Positions 33,867 through 42,968 are shown, counted from the first letter of the stretch. The stretch is DNA of 64,000 nucleotides from PALSA-1353 sp050014015 (GCA_050014015.1 JBEKEC010000003.1:1-64000), one strand, 5' to 3'. The notes: generated from the letters alone by a model not told the origin. Translations and numbers: made by a program.

Positions 33867-35129
33867 ATGCAAACGCTTCGCGGTACGCTTCTGCGGCCCC
33901 GTTCGGTCGTTGACTGTCAGGTAACCCCCGGCGCCATGCTCCGCATCGGCGATGATGGCCATATCGCCGAGATCGGCGCCCAGGCCCCTGGAGTCCGCGA
34001 CGAAATTGGTGACGAGGGCTGCTGGATTCTGCCCGGGTTCATCGATGCTCATCTTCATCTTCCTCAATGGGACCGCCGCGGGATTGACGGGCTTTCACTC
34101 TTTGATTGGCAGCAGAAAATCGGCTTCCCGGCCGAGGAACGTTTCCAAGACCCGGCCACGGCCCAGCGCCTGGCCGAAGAGTTCACCACCGGCGTCATCG
34201 CCAACGGCACCACCACCGTGGCCGCTTTCGGTAGTTCCTTTGCCCAGGAGGTGGACAGTTCTTTCGCGATCTTCGCGCGGCGTGGACTGCGCGCCATCTA
34301 TGGCATGACCCTTCATGACGTCGACACGCCGAAACCGCTCCGTCAGATCGCCGACGAAGCTCTCGACGCCTCCCGGAACCTGGCCGCCAAATGGCACGGG
34401 GCCGAGAACGGCCGCCTCCGCTACGCCTTCAGTCCCAGGGCTTCCATCCGTTGCAGCGAGAGGCTCATGCGCGGCGCCGCCGCCCTGGCCGAGATGCTCA
34501 AATGTCACGTTCAGACCCATATCGCCGAGTCTTTGGAAGAGTTGACCGTGCTCCGCGAGAGGTTCCCCGAACAGGTCGATGAAGTCGACGTCTTCCTGGA
34601 GTTTGGGTTGTTCACCCGGAGGTCCTTGATGGCCCACGGGATATTTCTGGGCCATGAACAACTCCGCCGCGTCGCTGACCGTGGGGCCGCGCTCATCCAT
34701 TGCCCCACCGCCAATCTCTTTCGCGAGAGCGGATTGATGGATTACGTGGCCCACCGTGCCGATGGCATTCGCCTGGCCCTCGGCAGCAGCGTCGCCGGCG
34801 GTTTCGAGCCGTTCATGCCGCGCGTCGCCGTTGAGGCTTTGCAAACCGTCAAGGCCATCAAGGTCCGCTCCATGCCGCGATCCCCCACCCAGACTCCGGC
34901 CCCTGCCGAAGCCTGGTGGTTGCTGACGGCCGGCGCCGCGGATGCCTTGGGCATGGCAGATCGGGTCGGATCCCTGGAAGTCGGTTTCGACGCTGACTGC
35001 CTGGTCGTCCGCCCTCTGAAGTGGATCGCCGAACTGCCCCCGCAGCAACAAATCTCCGCCCTGCTCTACACAATCAGCCCCCGGCAGATCGAACACGTCT
35101 TCATCGCCGGCCGCCGTGTCGGACCCTGA
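33867..35129 (+). CDS. Guanine deaminase-like amidohydrolase
   Basis: ATG 33867 is taken because the family starts with about 10 residues before the first strand (MQTLRGTLLRPRSV). The 420-residue product has the metal motif PGFIDAHLHLPQWD followed by GLSLFDW, the block FSPRASIRCSERLM, HVQTHIAES, LMAHGIFLGHEQL and HCPTANLFRESGL, all as in guanine deaminase (guanine to xanthine). An oddity is GIRLALGSSVAGGFEP: where most members have a Thr/Ser-Asp pair (GTDVAGG) with the catalytic, metal-linked Asp, this protein has Ser-Ser. Activity or substrate may differ. No other purine gene is adjacent; the molybdenum hydroxylase at 43-47 kb is far away and of another type. Confidence 0.75.
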   Translation: MQTLRGTLLRPRSVVDCQVTPGAMLRIGDDGHIAEIGAQAPGVRDEIGDEGCWILPGFIDAHLHLPQWDRRGIDGLSLFDWQQKIGFPAEERFQDPATAQRLAEEFTTGVIANGTTTVAAFGSSFAQEVDSSFAIFARRGLRAIYGMTLHDVDTPKPLRQIADEALDASRNLAAKWHGAENGRLRYAFSPRASIRCSERLMRGAAALAEMLKCHVQTHIAESLEELTVLRERFPEQVDEVDVFLEFGLFTRRSLMAHGIFLGHEQLRRVADRGAALIHCPTANLFRESGLMDYVAHRADGIRLALGSSVAGGFEPFMPRVAVEALQTVKAIKVRSMPRSPTQTPAPAEAWWLLTAGAADALGMADRVGSLEVGFDADCLVVRPLKWIAELPPQQQISALLYTISPRQIEHVFIAGRRVGP

Positions 35130-35291
35130 CAGCCCGTGGTTTTAGCACGCCTTCGGCGGCAGTTTCGTGTGGCTAGAGCTTCTAAAAGCAGCCGTTGTAA
35201 ATGTTATTTTTATTCGGACGTGGCGGACGCCGCGAAAAGCGCCGATTGAGTTTTAGCCGAAGGTCTGTAGGATTCAACTGCGCTTTGACAA

Positions 35292-36119
35292 ATGGCTTGT
35301 GACACAATGACGATGGAAGCCCAAAGGCTTGAACCGCAGGCGAATGCGGCCGCGACGCTGGCCGGAGTCTCTCCTGATGACCCGTTGCGCAGGCCGGCCG
35401 TCGTCATCACAAAGGTTTCCATCGTCATTCCGGTTTACAACGAGGAGACGACGATCCAACGTCTGGTGGGACTGGTGGTGGCGGCCCCGCTGCCGAAGGG
35501 GCTGGTGCGGGAACTGATCATTGTGAACGATTGCTCCACCGATGGGACGGCCAAGAAGCTGGACCAGTTGAAGGACCTTTTCCCCGACACGGAGATTCGG
35601 GTTTTTCACAAGCCGGTGAACGAAGGCAAAGGCGCGGCCCTGCGAGACGGGTTCAAGCACGCGGCGGGAGACGTGGTGCTGATCCAGGATGCCGATCTGG
35701 AATATGATCCCAGAGATTACCCGCGTCTTTTGCAGCCGATCGCCGATGACAAAGCCGACGTGGTTTATGGAAGCCGGTTTATCGGCGAACCGCATCGGGT
35801 GTTGTATTTCTGGCACACGATGGGGAACAAATTTTTGACGGCGTTTAGCAACATGTTCACCAATCTGAACCTGACGGACATGGAGGTTTGCTACAAGGTA
35901 TTCCGCAAATCGGTGCTGGATGGGATTAAATTGAGATGCAATCGGTTCGGCTTCGAGCCGGAGGTGACGGCGAAGATCGCCAAGTTCCGGCCGCGGCTGC
36001 GGATTTACGAGGTGGGGGTTGCGTATTATGGCCGCAGCTATGAAGAGGGCAAGAAAATTACCTGGAAAGACGGGATCAAGGCGGTCCTGACCATCATTCG
36101 TTCCCGGTTTTCCGATTGA
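35292..36119 (+). CDS. Family 2 glycosyltransferase, dolichyl-phosphate mannose synthase-like
   Basis: The 275-residue protein has the GT-A fold blocks VSIVIPVYNEETTIQRLV, LIIVNDCSTDGTAKKL, KGAALRDGFKHAAGDVVLIQDADLEYDP (the DAD metal site) and VVYGSRF. There is no C-terminal membrane helix, so it resembles the soluble DPM1-type class that loads a sugar on a polyprenyl phosphate. ATG 35292 or 35307 are both possible starts. It precedes a lipoprotein gene by 21 nt and the UDP-xylose synthase gene by 450 nt on the same strand, so a role in cell-envelope glycan synthesis is likely. Confidence 0.88.
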   Translation: MACDTMTMEAQRLEPQANAAATLAGVSPDDPLRRPAVVITKVSIVIPVYNEETTIQRLVGLVVAAPLPKGLVRELIIVNDCSTDGTAKKLDQLKDLFPDTEIRVFHKPVNEGKGAALRDGFKHAAGDVVLIQDADLEYDPRDYPRLLQPIADDKADVVYGSRFIGEPHRVLYFWHTMGNKFLTAFSNMFTNLNLTDMEVCYKVFRKSVLDGIKLRCNRFGFEPEVTAKIAKFRPRLRIYEVGVAYYGRSYEEGKKITWKDGIKAVLTIIRSRFSD

Positions 36120-36140
36120 TTTGAACAAGAGGGAATCTCG

Positions 36141-36563
36141 ATGACGCGATTGGCGGGAATCCTGGGTTTGATCTTGCTGGCGAGCTGCGCCGGCGCCGGG
36201 CCTTCGGCGGGCATCAACGGCCCCACCGGTCGCGCCAGCGACGCCCGGAGCATCTCGTCGATCAACGTGCCGGACACCTGGAAGATGGATTTGGCGCCGC
36301 AGAGTCAAGAGCTGGTCACCAAGAAGCTGACGTATCCAAAGACGGCGCGATTCGATGAGAAGGTGCATTTTGAAGCCTATTACGACTCGGCGCGCGACGT
36401 GACGCGCGTGGGCGTGTATGGGAACGTCAGGTCCAGCAGCGATTACGGCCCGACCTACAACAACGGTTATTACGTCACCTGGGAAGGAACCGGACGGATC
36501 GATTCCGATTTCCCGCCGCCATGGCGCCTCGTGGACCTCGAGGTGATGGATATCCAGTACTGA
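36141..36563 (+). CDS. Small putative lipoprotein
   Basis: The 140-residue product starts with a type II signal (MTRLAGILGLILLASC, lipobox LASC, Cys16). After a Gly/Ser-rich linker come about 90 residues of mixed strand character (SQELVTKKLTYPKTARFDEKVHFEAYYDSARDVTRVGVYGN). I do not recognise the family. GAGGGAATC lies 7 nt before the ATG. It is placed between the glycosyltransferase and the UDP-xylose synthase genes (8 nt to the latter), so probably in their operon. Confidence 0.7.
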   Translation: MTRLAGILGLILLASCAGAGPSAGINGPTGRASDARSISSINVPDTWKMDLAPQSQELVTKKLTYPKTARFDEKVHFEAYYDSARDVTRVGVYGNVRSSSDYGPTYNNGYYVTWEGTGRIDSDFPPPWRLVDLEVMDIQY

Positions 36564-36571
36564 TTTGAGAT

Positions 36572-37513
36572 ATGCGTGTTTTAATCTCCGGCGCCGCCGG
36601 ATTTCTCGGTTCGCACCTGACGGATTATCTCCTGGATCAGGGGCACGAGATCGTCGGCGTCGATAACTTCATCACCGGCAAGCCCCAGAACATTGCGCAC
36701 CTGCGCGGCAACGCGCGCTTCACGTTCATCCAGGCGGACGTCATCCAGGGCGTGAAAATCGACGGGAGCCTGGACCGAATCTACCACCTGGCCTCGCCGG
36801 CCAGCCCGATCGGGTACGTCCAGCATCAGGTGGCGACGCTGAAGGTGAACAGCCAGGGAACGTGGAACCTGCTGGAGATGGCGGAGGCCAAGAACGCGCG
36901 TTTCCTGATGGCCAGCACCAGCGAATGCTACGGCGACCCGGCAGTCCATCCGCAGCGGGAGGATTACTGGGGAAACGTAAACCCCATCGGCCTGCGGAGC
37001 ATGTACGATGAGGCCAAGCGATTCGGCGAGGCCTGCACGATGGGGTACAGCCGCGAGCGGAAGCTCGATACGCGGATCATCCGCATCTTCAACACCTACG
37101 GCCCGCGCATGGACCCGTACGATGGTCGGGTGGTCATCAGCTTCATCCGCCAGGCGCTGCGCAGTGAGCCGCTGACCGTGTTTGGGACCGGAAGCCAGAC
37201 GCGCAGCCTGTGTTACGTGAGCGATCTGATCCGGGGAATCAATCTGACGATGGAATCCGATTTCTGCGAGCCGATTAATCTCGGCAACCCCGAGGAGATC
37301 ACGATCCTACAGATCGCCCAGGATATTCTGGCCATGCTCCCCCAGAGCACGAGCCAGATCACGTTCCATCCGATGCCGCCGGACGATCCGCGCGTGCGTT
37401 GCCCGGACATTTCGCGGGCCCGCCAGATTTTGGGATGGAGCCCGGTGGTGCCGCGGCGGGAGGGATTGTTGAAGATGATCGAATTCTATCGTGAGCCGCT
37501 GGTTGGCAAGTAG
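36572..37513 (+). CDS. UDP-glucuronate decarboxylase (UDP-xylose synthase)
   Basis: The 313-residue short-chain dehydrogenase has the NAD motif GAAGFLGSHL, VDNFITGKPQNI, the block YHLASPASPIGY, the catalytic TSECYGD, and YWGNVNPIGLRSMYDEAKRFGE with the YxxxK pair. EVHPQxExYWGNVNPIG is the signature of the UXS branch as opposed to UDP-glucose epimerases. It decarboxylates UDP-glucuronate to UDP-xylose using bound NAD. Here it would feed a surface glycan made by the neighbouring glycosyltransferase, not xylan breakdown. Confidence 0.88.
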   Translation: MRVLISGAAGFLGSHLTDYLLDQGHEIVGVDNFITGKPQNIAHLRGNARFTFIQADVIQGVKIDGSLDRIYHLASPASPIGYVQHQVATLKVNSQGTWNLLEMAEAKNARFLMASTSECYGDPAVHPQREDYWGNVNPIGLRSMYDEAKRFGEACTMGYSRERKLDTRIIRIFNTYGPRMDPYDGRVVISFIRQALRSEPLTVFGTGSQTRSLCYVSDLIRGINLTMESDFCEPINLGNPEEITILQIAQDILAMLPQSTSQITFHPMPPDDPRVRCPDISRARQILGWSPVVPRREGLLKMIEFYREPLVGK

Positions 37514-37591
37514 GCGGCGGTTCATGGGGCAGTTCAACCGAAGGGCCAGTGCGGGGCACCAAGCAAAATCCGAGTTGATGGACGCTCCGGG

Positions 37592-38008
37592 CTAAGAGCC
37601 GCTCCACAACCGTACGTTTGCTGAGCGGGCGGCCCGCACTAATTCGGAATCGAACGTGGCGAGGGGAAGGGCCAGCCGCATTGCCAGTTCGAGATACATC
37701 GCGTCATAGAAGGTGAGGTTGTACTTCTGGGTCAGGGGCGGCACGCTGGAAAGGGCTCGCAAATGATCCAACGGTTCCACTGTAATAGGAATACCACCCA
37801 GCGCCGCAAGGCTTTTGATCCAGTCAGCTTCACTGAGACGCCGACGGCGCAAGCCCGCGGTCAGTGCGTTGCCCACTTCGATCGGCCACAGGACAGGGAC
37901 ATTGGCGCCGTCACGATAGACTTCCCCCAAGACGCGATCCGATTCGTCGCTCCTCTCGTCAGCGAAGAACCAGGGCAAGGCAACGGAGGCGTCGATCACC
38001 AGTCTCAA
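37592..38008 (-). CDS. vapC: PIN-domain toxin, VapC family
   Basis: The 138-residue protein opens with MRLVIDASVALPWFF (first Asp), has PIEVGNAL (Glu), YDAMYLELA (Asp) and LATFDSELVRAA (Asp), the four acidic positions of PIN ribonucleases. Length and layout are normal, so it should be active, unlike the remnant at 33394. Its ATG overlaps the stop of the antitoxin gene (ATGA). Known relatives cut tRNA or rRNA when freed from the antitoxin. Confidence 0.9.
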   Translation of the reverse strand: MRLVIDASVALPWFFADERSDESDRVLGEVYRDGANVPVLWPIEVGNALTAGLRRRRLSEADWIKSLAALGGIPITVEPLDHLRALSSVPPLTQKYNLTFYDAMYLELAMRLALPLATFDSELVRAARSANVRLWSGS

Positions 38009-38256
38009 TACTTTCTGCCTTCCCGAATCAATTCCTTGAGCGTTTGACCCGGAGCCAATGTGGTGCGAGAACGGATGTCGCGCAGAGCGAGAATCGTCTG
38101 CTCCTGACTCATGGATAGCTGCGGGGTTGCTCCAGCCGGAATCAGCTTTGCCATAGGTTGCCCCCTTTCCGTGATGAGGATTGTCTCACCCCGGCTGGCG
38201 CGCAAGACCAACTCCGCAAGATGGGCCTGAGCCTCGTTCGTGGCGACACGCACCAT
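38005..38256 (-). CDS. vapB: Phd/YefM-family antitoxin (VapB-like)
   Basis: The 83-residue protein has the Phd fold: VRVATNEAQAHLAELVLRASRGETILITERGQPMAKLIPA. The C-terminal part (LRDIRSRTTLAPGQTLKELIREGRKY) would wrap the toxin. It is upstream of and overlaps vapC by 4 nt. Proteins of this kind bind their own promoter, so the leader at 38257-38290 is the likely operator. Confidence 0.9.
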   Translation of the reverse strand: MVRVATNEAQAHLAELVLRASRGETILITERGQPMAKLIPAGATPQLSMSQEQTILALRDIRSRTTLAPGQTLKELIREGRKY

Positions 38257-38593
38257 GGAAATCCTCGGTAAGCCGCGATATTATAGTGTGGCATGACAAC
38301 CCGCGGCGGTCAACGCGAAAATCGCCGTGTAAGCCTCCGGCACCTCCTTGAAGCCCACTAACGCTCTTGGCGCAAAGGAAATTGGAAGTGCAAATGCCCG
38401 GCATGGGTATGGGGCGCCATCGGGGTGGTTTTTGCCGCAATTCGCGCAATTCGATTGCGTCCTAATGATGGCAACGGCGAGCAAAGGCATCCACTTGGGG
38501 CGATGAATGCGCAACCTGCTTGCATCGCAACAGTTATGGCACGATCGGCAAATGGGGGCAACCGGCGTCCGGTCGGAAAGAGAGGTCCATCTC
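38257..38593. other. Gene-free stretch between vapB and the secreted unknown
   Basis: Frames on both strands cover this region but none has a plausible start, leader or recognisable product. It must contain the divergent promoters of vapBC and the gene at 38594; I see no definite boxes. Confidence 0.4.
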
Positions 38594-39739
38594 ATGCTAT
38601 TGAGAACCACCTGCAAATTGGTCCTTGGGAGCTGTGCGCTTTCTATTGCAATATGCTTTGCCTGTTTCGTTGTTGGAGCACGCGCTTCCAATCTGGAGCC
38701 AATTGAGTCTCAGGTGTTTTATCGGGGCGTCCTGGAAGGAATGGTACCCATCCCGCAGCCCCAAGATTACAGTAATCAGATGATCCGCCTGTCGCCGGCT
38801 AAGAGCCGCGATGCCTTTATGTGCTTCGACGGCGCCAATGGGGACCGCGTTGTCATCATGGATCGGCAAACCCAAGCGGAGTCGATTTTGGCGCCACCGA
38901 AAGAAGAGGTTTACGAAGCCCGGCAGATTAGAGATCTGACGTGGGACGAGAACGGCCAGATGATATACGTGATAGAAGATGGCACGGCGGGAGTAAGGGG
39001 GAAAGCCGCCTTCGCTGCGTTAGACCGACGGCAGCAGGTGGCGCAGGAAGCAAGAGACTACTTTGTTGTCTCTCGCTGTAAACCGGGCGACACGGAGGCT
39101 CAGATCGTCGATAAGTTTCCCTGGACCGCGGGCAACGGGCTGCTTGCCGCCACAAGCGGCGCGGGCAGTGTATGGGTCGTTAATCAATCACAAGACAAAG
39201 GGTGGGGATTCATCGACGTTCGAGAGTATCGGGATGGCAATCGCATTTCTCTGCGAACGTTCCCGCTGAAGTTCAAGGGTAAGCCCATTGAGTGCCATGC
39301 GGCACAATATCTGCCCAAAAGGAATGAGTTGTGGTTTCTTACTGTGGTGAAAGGACCTCATTTCGCCCGCCAATGTTGGCTTGCCGTGATAAATCTTGGA
39401 AAAAGCGGGTCCGAGGTGCGGATGATTGCCTCAGATTATTCTGAGTTGGTTTGTTCTGCCGACGAAGCAAGGATAGTTGTTTATAAATGCAGATGGAAAG
39501 ACGCGGACAAGAGTTCGGGAGTTATAAATTTGCTCCTCTTGAGGCCGGATGCGCCGGATCACCCCACGACTCTGGCTTCCCAAGAGTTTTCCGACAGAGA
39601 CATGGGGCCAGACTTTGCTGGATTCAGCGGGCATGGGCAAGTGTTATACTTGAAGGGCCTCGCGAAGCCCATCATGACTGCTGACCAGCTTTCGACTCCT
39701 GGTGCTTGGAAGCTATTTGAGTTAACTTTGCCGAATTAG
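38594..39739 (+). CDS. Secreted protein of unknown function, possibly beta-propeller
   Basis: ATG 38594 begins a signal peptide (MLLRTTCKLVLGSCALSIAI, cleavage near ARA) and has AGAGAGG 8 nt upstream; the frame is open from 38507. The 381-residue product has repeated segments such as FMCFDGANGDRVVIMDRQTQ, IRDLTWDENGQMIYVIED, GAGSVWVVNQSQDKGWGFIDVRE and PKRNELWFLTVVKG, each with a Trp/Tyr-rich strand and a turn, which suggests a WD40-like propeller. No catalytic motif is seen. Base composition is a little more AT-rich than its neighbours. No operon partner. Confidence 0.65.
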   Translation: MLLRTTCKLVLGSCALSIAICFACFVVGARASNLEPIESQVFYRGVLEGMVPIPQPQDYSNQMIRLSPAKSRDAFMCFDGANGDRVVIMDRQTQAESILAPPKEEVYEARQIRDLTWDENGQMIYVIEDGTAGVRGKAAFAALDRRQQVAQEARDYFVVSRCKPGDTEAQIVDKFPWTAGNGLLAATSGAGSVWVVNQSQDKGWGFIDVREYRDGNRISLRTFPLKFKGKPIECHAAQYLPKRNELWFLTVVKGPHFARQCWLAVINLGKSGSEVRMIASDYSELVCSADEARIVVYKCRWKDADKSSGVINLLLLRPDAPDHPTTLASQEFSDRDMGPDFAGFSGHGQVLYLKGLAKPIMTADQLSTPGAWKLFELTLPN

Positions 39740-39908
39740 CCAGGCTCGGCTCAGCGAGGTGCATCGGCCACCCGTTTTGTGAAACTCTGCACTGTAACGT
39801 CGGACGAATTATACTTAGCGGCCCGAAGCCCCGCATGTACATGCGGTGCTACGGCGCTTGGTCAAGATGCCATAGGTCTCAGTTGTGGCTTGTCCATTGG
39901 AGGTTCCC

Positions 39909-41423
39909 ATGAACAGCGTTGCGGTTTTCGGTCGGGGCTGGGGCAGGTTGGCGATGGTTTGCGGAGTCGGCGCGGCGGTTTGGCTTGCCTCCGGCTTGCG
40001 GGGCGCGGCCGATCCGCCGTCCACGGCGCCGACGACCAATGTCTCCGCCGGTCAAGCCAATGCCGGCAAAACCACGGTCGTGCGCCGGGGAGATTTGCGG
40101 CTCGATCTGGATTTCAAGGGCGTCTTCGAGCCGGCCGGGCCGTTTGCGGTTCGGCTGAATCCGCGGCTGTTTCACGACGAGCTCATCATCAAGCACGCCA
40201 TCGCCGACGGCACGAAAGTGAGCCGGGGCGACGTCTTGCTGGAACTGGAGACGGACAAGATCGACGCAGCCATCGCGGCGGCGGCCAACGATCTGCGGAT
40301 CGCCCAGGCCAACCTGACCAAAGCGCAGGCGGATGCCAACCTGGACCAGCAGTCGGACGGCGTGGCCATGGCCGACGCCAAGGAGCAGCTCGTCGATGCC
40401 CAGACGGAGCTGAAACGCTGGGACGACGTCGACGGCCAAATCCTGTCGCTGATGAGATCGATGAACGCCCGCACGGCGGACTTCCGTGTTGAAAGCGCCC
40501 AGGACGAGCTGAACGAGTTGAGGAAGATGTACAAATCGGAGGACCTGACCAACGAAACGGCGGACATCGTCATGAAGCGGGCGGTGCGCGAGCTCGATCT
40601 GGAGACGCAGTTCTCGAAGGTCAACCATGGCGAGTTGGACCGGTACACGCAATTCGAGGCCCCGGTTCAGCGCGAGCAGATGTCGAACAACGTCAACGTT
40701 CAGACGGTGGGGATTGCCCAGTTGGGTGCGTCCCAGACGCAGGCGCGCGAGCTGCGCCAGACCAGTCTTGTCGCCGCCCGCGCCGCCGCGGACGAAACGC
40801 AGAAACATCTCGACCTGCTCAAGCGCGACCGCGGGTTCTTCACGGTCTCATCGGCGATCGACGGCGTGGTGGTCTATGGGAACTTCGATCACCAGGCATG
40901 GCACGCAATCGAACCCGACGTGCTGGCGCCCGGGCAAAAGGCACAGGCGGATCAAGTGCTTTTGACCGTGTACAGCCCGGGTAAACTGCGTCTGGCGGCG
41001 CAGTGTCCGGAGAACGAGGTGGGTTATTTCCGGCCCGGCACGAAAGTCAGCGTTGCGCCGGTGGCGATGCCCGATCTCACCTACGACGGAATTTGCGAGC
41101 CGCCGCCGGTCGTCACCGAAGCCCAGGGTCCCCAGCAGATCTTCAACGTCGTCGTCGATCTCCCGACCGTTGATCCGCGCCTGGCGCCCGGTTTTTCCGC
41201 CGATGTGAATCTCAGCGCGGGACTGCACAAAGGCGTGTTGCTCGTGCCGGCGACGGCGGTCTGGCGGGGCAAGGTCTGGACGAGCCCGCCCGGATCGAAC
41301 GAGGAGGAGGCCCGGCGGGTCGTGACGGGCGCGTCGGATGGCCAGGACGTCGAGATCAAATCCGGGCTGGCCGAAGGCGACACGGTGCTCACTCAAGCCA
41401 AACGGCCGGGCGGCGGTCAATAG
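39909..41423 (+). CDS. HlyD/RND-type periplasmic adaptor protein
   Basis: ATG 39909 follows GGAGG by 5 nt and starts an N-terminal membrane or signal segment (GRLAMVCGVGAAVWLASGL). The 504-residue product has the split lipoyl halves (LNPRLFHDELIIKHAIADGTKVSRGDVLLELE and, after the hairpin, FFTVSSAIDGVVVYGNFD), a long alpha-hairpin (residues about 115-300) and a beta-barrel domain. That is the layout of membrane-fusion adaptors. No pump or outer-membrane gene is adjacent. Instead a toroid lipoprotein follows by 22 nt. It may serve an exporter encoded elsewhere or stand in a complex with that lipoprotein. Confidence 0.8.
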   Translation: MNSVAVFGRGWGRLAMVCGVGAAVWLASGLRGAADPPSTAPTTNVSAGQANAGKTTVVRRGDLRLDLDFKGVFEPAGPFAVRLNPRLFHDELIIKHAIADGTKVSRGDVLLELETDKIDAAIAAAANDLRIAQANLTKAQADANLDQQSDGVAMADAKEQLVDAQTELKRWDDVDGQILSLMRSMNARTADFRVESAQDELNELRKMYKSEDLTNETADIVMKRAVRELDLETQFSKVNHGELDRYTQFEAPVQREQMSNNVNVQTVGIAQLGASQTQARELRQTSLVAARAAADETQKHLDLLKRDRGFFTVSSAIDGVVVYGNFDHQAWHAIEPDVLAPGQKAQADQVLLTVYSPGKLRLAAQCPENEVGYFRPGTKVSVAPVAMPDLTYDGICEPPPVVTEAQGPQQIFNVVVDLPTVDPRLAPGFSADVNLSAGLHKGVLLVPATAVWRGKVWTSPPGSNEEEARRVVTGASDGQDVEIKSGLAEGDTVLTQAKRPGGGQ

Positions 41424-41445
41424 CTCAATCATGGCGAGGCGATCG

Positions 41446-42582
41446 ATGCGAATCGTTTCGATTCTATTGGCGGGAATTCTTGCAGGCTGTTCCGCCGCGT
41501 CGAGGTCGGGCCCGGCCGCAACGGCGGCTCGGCCGACCGCCGCGCCGTCGGAAGCGATTTACGCGCGGCCGGTAGATCGGGCCATCGCCGACGGCGTCGC
41601 GTTCCTGGAATCGAGCCAGAACAAGGACGGATCGTGGGGAACCGGAACGGTTTCGCATGGGAACGAAGTGGTGGTCAGTGTGCCGGGATCGCACGATGCG
41701 TTTCGCGTGGCGGTCACGGCGTTGTGCGTCATGGCGCTGCGGGAAGCGGGCGAACACGAGGCCCACGACCGCGGGGTGGAATACCTGGTTAACAATTCCG
41801 ACGTTCGCCGCGCCGATCCGGAGCTTCTGTACAACGTCTGGGCCCACGCGTACGTCATCGAGGCGCTGTCGCTGGAATCCAAGACCAACGGCGAAGCGCC
41901 GATCCGGGACGCGATCAACTTCAATCTGGACCGGATGGAGCGATACGAAACGTACATCGGCGGGTGGGACTATTATGACTTCGAGGCGGGCGCGCAGAAG
42001 CCGGCGGGCGGGCCGACCAGCTTTGGCACCGCGGCGGGGCTGGTGGCGCTCTACGAGGCGAAACAAAACGGGTTCAACTACCTGCCGGATGTCGTGACGC
42101 GCGGAATGCGCCGGCTGAACGAAATGCGGCTTCCCAACGGCGCGTGCCTGTACGGAACGGACTACAAATACATGCCCCTGCTGCCGGCCAATACGGTTCG
42201 CGGCAGCGCCGGCCGCGCCGTGGCGGTGGATTATGCCCTGCGGCTCTGGGGATCGCCCAAATTGGACGACGCCGGCTGCCGGCAGGGTCTGGACACGTTC
42301 TTCCGCGAGCACGCCGCATTGGAGAACGGCCGCAAACGGCCGTACCCGCACACCACGCTGTATCAGGTTTCCGGATATTACTATTACTTCGACCACTACT
42401 ACGCGGCCCGCCTGATCGAAAGCCTCGGCGCCGACGCCAAGCGCCAATATGGCCCGCAGCTCATGAACGTGATCCTTCCGCTGCAGGAGCCGGACGGCTC
42501 ATGGTGGGATTACCCGATGTGGGATTATCACAAGCCGTACGGCACGGCGTTCGCCATCATGTCGTTGCTGCGATGCCGATGA
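41446..42582 (+). CDS. Lipoprotein with terpene-cyclase-like alpha-toroid
   Basis: ATG 41446 is preceded by GAGG at 6 nt and opens a lipoprotein signal with lipobox LAGC (MRIVSILLAGILAGC). The 378-residue product carries QW-like repeats: AIADGVAFLESSQNKDGSWG, AVTALCVMAL, HEAHDRGVEYLVNN, FGTAAGLVALYEAKQNG and LQEPDGSWWDYPMWDYHKPYGTAFAIMSLL. These are the alpha-toroid repeats of the prenyltransferase/squalene-cyclase superfamily. The DxDD motif of cyclases is not visible, so a binding or scaffolding role on the membrane is more likely than catalysis. It is probably co-transcribed with the adaptor gene. Confidence 0.75.
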   Translation: MRIVSILLAGILAGCSAASRSGPAATAARPTAAPSEAIYARPVDRAIADGVAFLESSQNKDGSWGTGTVSHGNEVVVSVPGSHDAFRVAVTALCVMALREAGEHEAHDRGVEYLVNNSDVRRADPELLYNVWAHAYVIEALSLESKTNGEAPIRDAINFNLDRMERYETYIGGWDYYDFEAGAQKPAGGPTSFGTAAGLVALYEAKQNGFNYLPDVVTRGMRRLNEMRLPNGACLYGTDYKYMPLLPANTVRGSAGRAVAVDYALRLWGSPKLDDAGCRQGLDTFFREHAALENGRKRPYPHTTLYQVSGYYYYFDHYYAARLIESLGADAKRQYGPQLMNVILPLQEPDGSWWDYPMWDYHKPYGTAFAIMSLLRCR

Positions 42583-42652
42583 GGGTTTTACTGCTTCTAA
42601 CAACAAAGGCTGACACAGAGATCTCAGAGGGATACTGAATGTGCAGTCCTGT

Positions 42653-42687
42653 CTCTGTGTTCTCTGTGTCCTCTGTGCTCTCAGTGG
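42653..42687. repeat. 9-bp imperfect tandem repeat
   Basis: Four successive units CTCTGTGTT, CTCTGTGTC, CTCTGTGCT and CTCAGTGG lie in the gap between the toroid gene and the Cys-rich gene. ACACAGAGATCTCAGAGG at 42613-42630 is a partial inverted copy. This resembles dispersed repeats of many planctomycete and acidobacterial genomes. Confidence 0.55.
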
Positions 42688-42719
42688 ACCAGTCTGTTCG
42701 TATTTCGCAGTTTCGGATT

Positions 42720-42968
42720 TTATCGCGGCGGTCTCTGATCGAGGGCGGAGCGATAGCAGCCCCGGCCGGGTACGCAGCGTTCGGGCATCACGATGTTGCC
42801 ATCGGGCCCCACCACCTGCTGAGTATGATAGCACCAGCAATGGCGGCTGGCGTCCAAATAATCCTCGGCAAAGGCGGCGATCTGGTCGGACAGGAAGAAC
42901 TTTTTCGAGCGCAAATCCCCGCAAAACGGGGTTTGTATCACGGGGAGGGGTTCGGTTGGCTCGTTCAT
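42720..42968 (-). CDS. Small Cys-rich protein linked to the molybdenum hydroxylase operon
   Basis: ATG 42966-42968 has TGGAG 6 nt upstream; an alternative ATG at 42989 overlaps the stop of the preceding gene (TGATG). The 82-residue product has six Cys and several His: TPFCGDLRSKKFFLSDQI, DYLDASRHCWCYHTQQVVGPDG, PERCVPGRGCYRSAL. The pattern suggests a metal- or cluster-binding protein. It is the last gene of the operon and directly follows the FAD subunit, so it may be a maturation factor or redox partner of the hydroxylase. Inference only. Confidence 0.7.
   Translation of the reverse strand: MNEPTEPLPVIQTPFCGDLRSKKFFLSDQIAAFAEDYLDASRHCWCYHTQQVVGPDGNIVMPERCVPGRGCYRSALDQRPPR

Noticed and set aside
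38281..38691. 136-codon minus-strand frame near vapBC
   Set aside because: No leader or recognisable motif, and it overlaps the signal peptide region of the gene at 38594. The end (GFKEVPEAYTAIFALTAAG) looks protein-like but is not enough.
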